Position numbers and translations under genes: made by a program. This document shows positions 55,750 to 64,000 of a DNA stretch of 64,000 nucleotides, piece after piece (within the stretch, counting starts at the first letter, position 1; each line of letters starts with the position of its first letter). This DNA comes from Zygnema cylindricum (Eukaryota; Streptophyta; Zygnematophyceae; Zygnematales; Zygnemataceae), in assembly GCA_037447655.1 (NCBI GenBank), contig JBBHKE010001514.1, forward strand, positions 94,761 to 158,760, read 5' to 3'. The notes under the pieces are model-generated. The model saw only the letters and a list, made by a program, of their open reading frames with translations. It was not told where the DNA came from and made no database searches.

Positions 55750-55790
55750 GTATTGGTGAACTCACCTCCGCGAGTTGGGTTCACCAATAC
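55750..55790. repeat. Strong hairpin
   Basis: GTATTGGTGAA and TTCACCAATAC pair perfectly (11 bp), with an inner CTC/GAG pair around a GC-rich loop. Confidence 0.6.
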
Positions 55791-55996
55791 ACAGGCGTAT
55801 GGAGCGATTGCTTCGCAGATGAAGACCAAAGTGGAATCGGACGGTCGACGTCTTCTCCCGGATACTTGGAGAATCGTGATATTATTTTCTGTAATGTTGT
55901 TTTTAAGAAACTCACGAAAATATAGTACGGCATGGTACGGGCAAGTACAAAATTGTGTATTAAACCTCACTTTTCGTCTGATGTAACCATTTCTAA

Positions 55997-56751
55997 GGGT
56001 AACTTTCCATCAGGCGTTTTGAGTAATTGTACGGTTATTTGTAACACCTTTCCATCAGGTCGTGCCAACGAAGCAAAAATTGCTTATGTGTTAGAGTGCG
56101 ATTGGTACCACGTAGGATCATGTTGAGACGCCCGGGATTAGTGAAAGATTTGAAAAGTACAAAATCTCAACTTCGTATCTGTACGGGCGGACGCATATTA
56201 ATATATCTAGTAGCGTCACGCTAATGTACAATCTGTATATCCTAGTATTTGTCGCTGTACCAACGGTCACGAAAACCATTGCAAAATGAAAATTCGTACA
56301 AATGTCCATGAATGTACCATTTGTATGTTCATGTATTATCGCTGTACCAGGGGAGGCGTGACAAGATGTCCTACAACCACGATTTTGTCGTCGAACAGGG
56401 TGGCTATGATGTCAGACGGTACACGCCATTTGCCACATGTAAGTTTATAGCTTCACGTTCGTCGTGGATCGACTATGACTTTTACAAGTGGACCAATACA
56501 CGCGTCCAGTAAGCGCAAAGTGTCCTCATGAGGACAGTCGGAGGAGACTCGCCAGGTACTGGATAGAAGGGGCGTTTGCGTCGAAATTTCAAAATCGGAC
56601 GGTGGAAGTTTTTGCCAAAAAGTATGGAGAATCTTAACGAATTTTTGGTGAACATCTTTTGTAAAAAAACAAAAAATAACACTACGGCTTAGTACGGAAA
56701 GGTACTTTCTCCATTAAACAACCCCACTTTTCGCCTGATGGAAGGTTACCC
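55997..56751. mobile_element. PIF-like element, CATCAGG family (755 bp), TAA TSD
   Basis: Starts GGGTAACTTTCCATCAGGCG and ends CGCCTGATGGAAGGTTACCC, flanked by TAA on both sides. It is a close relative of 49047-49816. Confidence 0.9.
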
Positions 56752-56754
56752 TAA

Positions 56755-58270
56755 TCCAAAAACTAAAATAAAACTGCATTTTCGTAGAAATGCCAAAAAA
56801 GTACGACTTCTACAGTACATTACCTCTATGTCTATGATCTAATGTACTGTAGCGTTACGGACTTCCGATCCATTTTCTCCTATTCGCACGTATCCGAACC
56901 GTATTTCGCAGATCATAATAAATTCGCCTAAGGACCAAAAGAAGGAAACTAAAATCGTCAGGCAGCAGGAAATAGGGACGGCCGTCAGTGCACTATGTAC
57001 GGTATAGTACATTACTGTACTATACCGTCATTAAGCTATTCAACACTAAATTAAAATCCACTGGCCTTCGTACAGTGTCAATACACTAAAAGACAAAGGA
57101 GTATGACCTTGTATGACAAGGAGGTACGAATGAAACCTCTGTGAGTGTGACTCTACGACGATAGTTAAGACAAAGTCAATTTATATAATCCTCATTGTAA
57201 CAATATCGCCGACATGCCTACGTGGCACGCAGCGCAAGATCCATTCGCGCAGGGGAACTGCGAACTTTATCCAAAAGACGAAAAAAGAAAAAAAGCAAAA
57301 AAGTAAACGAGGAAGATGTTTTGCAGTTGTCCGTACGCTTATGCTCCGCAAGCCTCCAAAAAAGATGAAGTGGACAGCGTATTCGTACAGTGGTCACGCT
57401 AAGTACAGCCTGTAATCGATTGTCTTATTAGAAGACCGTGTGGGGCCAATTTTTGTTTCAGATTGTCTGGAAGGCGAGCTTCGGAACAAAAATTTGAATT
57501 TGGAGTGACGTGGACGCCCATTTTAACCCATATTTTTGATATCTACAACCGTCGATTATTTTTTGTCGCTATGTCTCACATGGCTTACATACTCAAACCC
57601 TTGGACTTTACTGGGCCACGGAAAAGGCTCGCTTCCAGATTGTTCTTGCGACACGTAGTAGCCATAGTCAACACGTGCTGTAAATCTGGCACAAGAAAGA
57701 GATCTCCTTTTGCGCAGTCGTCTGACGCGTGTACATACGACTCTCCTGCAGGCGACAGGTCACCGACAATTCCCGGCCGGCGAGCATCCATGCATAATTT
57801 TTTTGGACTGTCCGACTAAAGCTCGGCTTTTTCTGCCCCGCCTCGTACACGTTGGCCAATCAGAACGAACCACGACAAGTCTAAGATCTTTCTGTACGTT
57901 TCCTCGATTCCAGCCACATAGGTGTCTCGCAGTTCATCATTACAACACGTCTACCTTACGAAACATTTGTCCTTACTTGTTTGTCGTTTTTGAGTTTTCT
58001 AGGTTCAGCAGTACAACAACTCGACAATCTCTGTACGGACACGGGACTTCCATACCCGCCCAAAAAAAAACAACGAACAAGCGACGCAACTTTCGCCTTA
58101 AAAAAAAAAAACATTTTTTTTTATAGAAACTCCCGCCGACATTTCACAATTAAAGTGAAAAAAATATCAAATTCCTTTCACGGATCGTCTCCTCTCTTTC
58201 CTGCCTCCTCCTCCATCCCTGCTCCTCCGCCTCCTCCATCCGGAATCCCGGACGAAATTCGATGCGCGAG
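56755..58270. other. Probably upstream sequence/intron of the MYB gene
   Basis: The exon for the first half of MYB repeat R2 should be upstream of 58271, but I found no W..EED-type exon here. A pyrimidine-rich stretch (58185-58250) would serve as the tract before the 58271 acceptor. The 118-codon frame at 57463-57819 has no recognisable family. Confidence 0.4.
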
Positions 58271-60366
58271 CAGTTCGCACGTGCGGTGCCCGGCCGTACG
58301 AGCAAAAGCTGCCGCCTCCGCTGGCACTGCCACCTGCGCCCCGAGGTACTTGCGCACGCTCGCACGGAATTCGTATTTTATTTTTCGTACTTTATTTTTC
58401 GTACGAATAATATTCGCACGAATGTACGGAAAATTGCTTGGCGTTTTTTTGAAAGTGGAAAACTACGGTGTCAGTGTACGGAAGAATGTATATTGTACGG
58501 AAAGGATCTGATTTGTGCAATGTACGGAATTTTGATGCGTGCACACGGACAGTACGGAAGTTTAACGTACGGAAAGGTACCGCACGGAAACGTACTGTAC
58601 GGAAATGTCGGCGGAACTGACCGGGAAAATTAAATGTCGGGCAGGTGAACCGGGCGCCTTTCACACGTGCGGAAGATTTGGTGATCGTGCGAAGCTTCGC
58701 GGCCATGGGATCGAAGTGGGCGCAAATGGCGAGGAAGCTTCCGGGAAGGACCGACAGTGCCATAAAGGTGAGAGGGAGGGGGGGGGGGAGGGGAGGGGGG
58801 GGGGGGGGGAGGGGGGGAAGGAAGGAACTGGTGGAGGGAGTGGTGGGGAGGGATGAGAGAGAGTGGAAAGAGGGGGGGGAGGAAGAGGGAGGGGGAGGGG
58901 AAGGGGGAGGAGAAGAAGATATGGAGGGGAAGGGAGGGTGGAAGGCGGGGCCGGAATGGAAGGAGTGGCGGAATCCTACACTTTCTGCTGTTTCATCTTT
59001 TTACTAATGTTTTTGGTTTATTTTGTCTTTTGTGGTTTTTGTATTTCAGAACCGATGGCACACCGTTCTGAAAAAGAAAAAGAAGGTCGAATATTTCGAC
59101 GAATCGCAGACCTCCGATTTTTCGGTACGATCTTTCAGCCCTCTTTTTTACTCCCGTTGACTTTTCGTTGACTTCTGTTGTCTTCTGTTGACTTTTTGCT
59201 ATCTTTTTCTCTTCTGTTTTGTTTTGTTTTGTTTTGTCTTGTCGGAAAACTATCTGAATTTCTCTCTCTCTCTCTCCCTCTCCCCTGATCTAACGCGATT
59301 TGTTTCATCTTTTTTTTCTTTTTGTCTTTTTGGGATTCTTCAGGGATCGGTCGTGATCAATGGGGAGGATATTCGACGAGGTTCTTTGTCCTCTAGTGAA
59401 TCCATGGCTTCCCCGTCTGTTCAATCTTGTTGTCCTTCTCTCCCACTCTCAAATCCGTACAATTGTCATCCCACCAATGGGATCGATTTTCCTTTCGACC
59501 AATTTGGAGTCATCGAATCGATGAACGGCAATTTTTTTGTGAACGAAGTAAATTCAAGTCTCGACATGCAATTAGAAAACTCAATTGAGGGATCCACAGT
59601 TGATAATAATGGGAATAACGACAATTGTAAATATGATGATGATGATGATGATACGTGGCAAAATCTCCCTCTTCTTGACATCGAACCTCTCCCTCCTCTC
59701 CAAATCGACGAAGATCCCGAAGATTCAAAAGTCGCGAAAATTTCGGAACCTGCCCAGAATTTGTCTTCCAACAATTTCAGTTCTCTGCCTCTCTCTCCTC
59801 CCCCCATTCAAGTTCTGAGTTCCCAAAATCAAGATTCGTATATTTCTCTGTCGACCAATGAAGTCATTCATTCAAGTCAATTCGACTCGCCTACTATTTC
59901 AGTTTTCCCGACTTTGCGACAAAATGTCACATTTTCCAATCTCAAAATTCCTGAAAGAATCTCAGGGGAAGAAACTCCTTTTAATTCTCAATTTATGTTT
60001 ACGGAATCAAAAAAAATTGGCCCTAGTTTTTTTCCACAATCGCATCCAAATAATGGAAATTGTGGTTCTATGCTCCCCTCCACTGTTAAACAAAACGGTA
60101 ACTGTCAAGATTTAACTTCACATGAAACAACTGTTTTAAGAGGGTTTTCTACCCAATCCGATCCCTCGGAGATAACTTCAAAACTTTCGGCGACTTCTTT
60201 TCAACTTTTGTCTTATGTGGCAAAAAATAAGCCACACTACTCCTGGAAATCGTACAATGCAAAAAACATTTTGGGAGGATGTGAAATTAACAAATCGGCA
60301 AATGGATCGCAGTGCTCTCAAATGCCCATGTATTTTGTGAAACCGGGATCGAATCTCGTGGCTTGA
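58271..60366 (+). CDS. R2R3-type MYB transcription factor (5' exon(s) not found)
   Basis: Four exons read: 58271-58345, 58645-58767, 59050-59124 and 59344-60366, all GT-AG, phase 0. The first gives the end of R2, AVPGRTSKSCRLRWHCHLRPE. The second gives R3 up to PGRTDSAIK, with FTRAEDLVIVRSFAAMGSKW. The third gives NRWHTVLKKKKK. R3 keeps a Phe in place of the first Trp, as plant R2R3-MYBs do. The last exon (340 residues) is Ser/Asn/Pro-rich, with an Asp6 run and the acidic stretch LLDIEPLPPLQIDEDPED, a likely activation region. The split after GRTDSAIK falls at a position where plant MYB genes often carry an intron. The SCRLRW signature resembles the AtMYB44 group, but membership is unproven. 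The start codon and first R2 helix are missing, upstream or misassembled. Confidence 0.85.
58770..58945. repeat. GGGGGA repeat in a MYB intron
   Basis: G-rich purine repeat with long G runs, between the exons at 58645-58767 and 59050-59124. It could form quadruplexes. Confidence 0.75.
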
Positions 60367-61894
60367 AGATTTTCAATTTGCTTACCCCAATACCCATTTC
60401 TTTTATTCTTCTCCCTTTTTTTGAAGCTCTTTATTTTTCGCCCTCGTGGGTTGACATCGAGCTTTTTTCTTTGTGGTAATCGAGACGGGTTTTTTTAATA
60501 AGCGATTACAAATCGTGTTCGCACAAGGGGCATATACAAGTTGTTTGTCTTCTAGTACAGTTCTTTTCAATTAGTGAGATTATTTTTTTATTTTTTTGTG
60601 TGCTGTCTTCCTGTTTTGTTTCTTCGCTTGTACGACTTTTTTGTTCACCAAGATGATTCGAAAAAGTTTGTTACAAACTCGTCACCTTTGTTTTCTACAG
60701 GTAGACGGTTTTTTTTTCGTTTCTTTTAGTTTTTCTTTTCTCGGTTTTTTTTTTTCTTGTTGCAACAATGCTTTGGAGTCGTATACCCATTTTTTTTATA
60801 TTGGTTCTATTCTCTTTTCTATACCTCTCTTTTTTTAGTATGGTGTGGTATCATTCAGAGACTTCATCATGCTATTGAGATGGACCAATCATCTTAAAGA
60901 GGGTGTCTAAATGGGTATAGACTAGAAAGTTATTGTTCTCTAGCTAATCTGTGTAATAGTTTATTAGTTAGCTGCAGAATCTGTGTGTTTAAATAAGTGA
61001 AACTCCAAATGAATGAAAGTTTCAGTTTTTTGTAAAACAAAAAAGTCAACTTCATATCTTCTTCCTTTTTTCTGGTTCTCTGGAAATTGTTGTTTCTGTT
61101 TTTTGTCAACATTTGTGTTCAATTTGTGTTTTTTTTTTTTTTTTCTTCCTTTCTTTTCATGTTTCATGAATAAACGTTTTTAGTCTTTGTAAGACTTCTC
61201 TTGGTGGTTAATGCGATTAAGAAAACATCACAACTTGATCTCAATTGCTAAAAAATTATTGTCTCTAAAATTGCATATTCTCAACATGTTCTAAGGCAGA
61301 TATCTTCTTTATCTTAGGGGAAAACCCATGACCCACTTTCACATATGAGAAGTGAGAACCATCAATAGTGTGTATTTCCTTTCCATGGAAACCTAGAAAC
61401 TTGTCCACACCAATCTCCTCCATGTGCAAATCTTCAACCCAAAGTATTTTCTTATGAGGAAAATGAATGAATGTAAATATACGAGTCGCCTCATAAACCA
61501 CAGATGGAGAAGGAGAGGGAGAGGAGAGGAGAGGGAGATGGTGAGGGATAATTTGGTTTCGGGCTTTGGATGCTCATGCAGCTCAAAACTGGATGCGCTA
61601 ATTTTTTGACCTGTGACTTTTTTTAGATATTTTTAAATTGGTCTAATTTAAGGCCTTTGGTATTCAATTATAACAAGTCAGCATCTAAAGATCGCATTTT
61701 GAGATTTGTAATTCTTATTCGGCTTTCGGAATTTCATATACTACAATTGAGCATTTAAATATTAATTCGGGCTAAAATCGAATAAGCAAATTCAACTTTT
61801 TCCTTGTCTAATTCTAATTTTGGTGTAGTGTTGGAGGATCCAATGCTTAACATTAGTAGACCTATTTAGTCCAGGGAGGGGGAGGGGGAGGGGG
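60367..61894. other. MYB 3' region and intergenic; no gene seen
   Basis: T-rich, with poly-T runs at about 60719-60752 and 61128-61143 and a short GGAGAGG repeat at 61503-61535. A GGGGGA repeat runs into the gap. Confidence 0.5.
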
Positions 61895-62366
61895 NNNNNN
61901 NNNNNNNNNNNNNNNNNNNNNNNNNNNNNNNNNNNNNNNNNNNNNNNNNNNNNNNNNNNNNNNNNNNNNNNNNNNNNNNNNNNNNNNNNNNNNNNNNNNN
62001 NNNNNNNNNNNNNNNNNNNNNNNNNNNNNNNNNNNNNNNNNNNNNNNNNNNNNNNNNNNNNNNNNNNNNNNNNNNNNNNNNNNNNNNNNNNNNNNNNNNN
62101 NNNNNNNNNNNNNNNNNNNNNNNNNNNNNNNNNNNNNNNNNNNNNNNNNNNNNNNNNNNNNNNNNNNNNNNNNNNNNNNNNNNNNNNNNNNNNNNNNNNN
62201 NNNNNNNNNNNNNNNNNNNNNNNNNNNNNNNNNNNNNNNNNNNNNNNNNNNNNNNNNNNNNNNNNNNNNNNNNNNNNNNNNNNNNNNNNNNNNNNNNNNN
62301 NNNNNNNNNNNNNNNNNNNNNNNNNNNNNNNNNNNNNNNNNNNNNNNNNNNNNNNNNNNNNNNNNN
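61895..62366. other. Assembly gap (472 N)
   Basis: Run of N directly after a GGGGGA repeat, which probably caused the break. Confidence 0.97.
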
Positions 62367-63858
62367 ACGTTTTCGTTGGGTTTGATAGTTTGTTTTACAA
62401 TTCGTTTCGATCCGGTTACTTGTTAGTAAACTTTACGTAGGAGGCAAACTGTATGTACGTATGTGTTTACGTTAGTAAGTAGGAATGTGTCTGCCTCGTT
62501 CGTACGCACGTGTCTGCGTACTTTAGTAGATCCCAAAGTACCTTATCTTCGAATTATATAGAGGTAGTAGTATTGTTCGGGATTTGTTACGTACTGTATT
62601 GTTTGTGTTGATTCCAAACTGATAAATTGATTATTTGATTATACATTTATTTATGTGTGATGCATTCATGTGTTATTATTTATTGCTTGTTTGTTATGCA
62701 TTGTTAATGCATTTGTCCTAGGGTTTGTTTATGTTGATTACTCCATCAAACCTTAGTTGTGTTTGTTATGTCATGCATTGTTTAGGGCTTGTTATGATGA
62801 TGGAGATATATTAAGCTTCTATTCCATGAAACCCTAGATGATTTCATGCGTCTGTGCACGCATGCTTGCTCCGTCTGTGTAAGGATGAATGATTGCATTT
62901 GTGTATGCATGTATGTCAAACGGAGGATGCATTTCAAATGATTGTTCATTGGCCTAGCTTTGCTTAACATTTTGTTTGATAGTTTGGGTTGCTTTTGCAG
63001 TCTATTTTAGACCAAAGAACAACACTCTATGTACAACAAAGTGTGTTGGAAACGACCAAAGTCTGACATTTCTACGGATGAATCTGTGAAGTATATTGGA
63101 GAGGAAAATTCAGAATGTCATTTCTCCTTCGGAACAGAGGAGATTGACTTCCTCGCTTAAAAAAAATGATGACGTGAAAAAAATACGGCTGATCACCTGC
63201 AGTCGTATTTTGAAGAAGAATCTCAATGAATGGACGTTAACGACGACATCCTCTATGCTTGAAAAAATTGAAGTGAACAATGAAAAGAGGCGAAAGACGA
63301 ATGGAAAAGGAAGAAATTATCCGTGCGTGCTTTCAATTTTTATGCACACGTTGTTTAATGTTGATGGAAGTTATTCTTATGAAGAGGAGAATGTGACAAC
63401 ACGAAGTTGAAATGACGGTTGTCAAAATTTGAAAGGAATGTGGAGTACCACAAGACTGTTTGTTTGCTACACAAAATAACAATTATTGATGACTGAAGAT
63501 TATTGGGGAGACTGAATTCATTTTGCGGCTGTGTTTGGTAGTGTGAATGTACCATTATTAAGAGGGGGCGATTGCTAATAGAGTTGATTACGCCATTTGT
63601 CGATTTGTCATTATAAAGGGGTTTGGCGCATATTTTGAGAAACAGTTGTGTGGACGACTTTGATCAAATTTCAATGGAAGTACTTTAAGATGTCTTCTAT
63701 GTTAAGTTTTGTTGGTTTGCTTATGTGTGCAGTTTTCTGTTGATTCGTTTAGAGTTGTGTTGTTTAGTGCGTAATGTGTCATTGGTCCAGCGCACGTATG
63801 AATTTCGGATATTCTGGTGTCAGATGTAGTTCGACGATTCTCCCAATATGAGGGGGAT
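62367..63858. mobile_element. Probable internal part of an LTR element without recognisable genes
   Basis: Lies upstream of a polypurine tract and LTR start. No gag or pol signature was found; a 104-codon frame (63096-63410) has no family signature. It could be a non-autonomous LTR element or the decayed tail of a larger one beyond the gap. Confidence 0.4.
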
Positions 63859-64000
63859 TGTTAGGATATTCAACAAATTGGCGTTTGCCGAAATCCCACC
63901 GGTTAATGTTTTAGTTCGGTTCAGTATTATTTCATTAGTAATTTATTTTCTGTATGTTTCGGTAAAGTACTTTCGGTACTTTTTGTTTCGAGTGAATCGG
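63859..64000 (+). repeat. Start of a 3' LTR (runs off the window)
   Basis: Polypurine tract ATGAGGGGGAT followed by TGTTAGGATATTC, a common Copia-type LTR start. Confidence 0.65.

Noticed and set aside
58645-59007. Gly/Arg/Glu-rich long frame continuing from MYB R3
   Set aside because: It is read-through into a GGGGGA intron repeat; the donor at 58768 and acceptor at 59049 join IK to NRW.
1-64000. CRISPR array, operon or bacterial island
   Set aside because: Direct repeats are satellites or microsatellites without unique spacers, and genes are spliced; this is eukaryotic DNA.

Overview
This is eukaryotic nuclear DNA, most likely from a streptophyte (green plant lineage) with a large, repeat-filled genome. 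A charophyte alga such as Chara is my best guess, but that is inference. The evidence is a PA200 proteasome-activator tail of plant type, a fused TenA-HAD protein of the plant TH2 type, a MYB with the plant-type SCRLRW signature, Copia retrotransposons, long introns and placeholder gaps.

Four host genes can be read. (1) The last four exons of PA200/PSME4 (513-2720, +) end in a Tyr-Phe-Val tail. (2) A complete nine-exon type-B carboxylesterase (12211-7248, -) has a signal peptide and a full Ser-Glu-His triad. All its exon phases agree, except for one extra base in exon 1. (3) An intronless TH2-like protein (44536-47268, +) has an intact HAD phosphatase half and a worn TenA half. (4) A MYB transcription factor (58271-60366, +) has its R3 repeat and C-terminal region readable, but the start of R2 was not found.

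The rest is mostly transposons, many of which can be delimited by terminal inverted repeats (TIRs) and target-site duplications (TSDs). They are: TA-flanked MITEs with CACCG...CGGTG ends (two families); hAT-type elements with 8-bp TSDs (ends TAGTGTTGGGTATCG, CATAGTTCAAAAGTAGG and CATAGTTGTTCAAA); PIF/Harbinger-like elements with 3-bp TSDs (ends GGGTGCGTCCCCATG and GGGTAACCTTCCATCAGG); two decayed Copia elements; a decayed pogo-like transposase with introns; a hAT transposase tail; and a LINE N-terminal fragment.

Nesting is extensive. A MITE sits in a 5.5-kb PIF-like element carrying a broken SANT/trihelix gene, and that element sits in a hAT element (30337-36705). A Copia sits in another PIF-like element (16285-21167). 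A duplicated segment (about 48.6-51.2 kb and 52.3-52.8 kb) gives matched empty and filled sites for three different insertions. Simple repeats fill many introns and intergenic stretches. Gaps lie at 17796-17805 and 61895-62366, and a new LTR begins at 63859.
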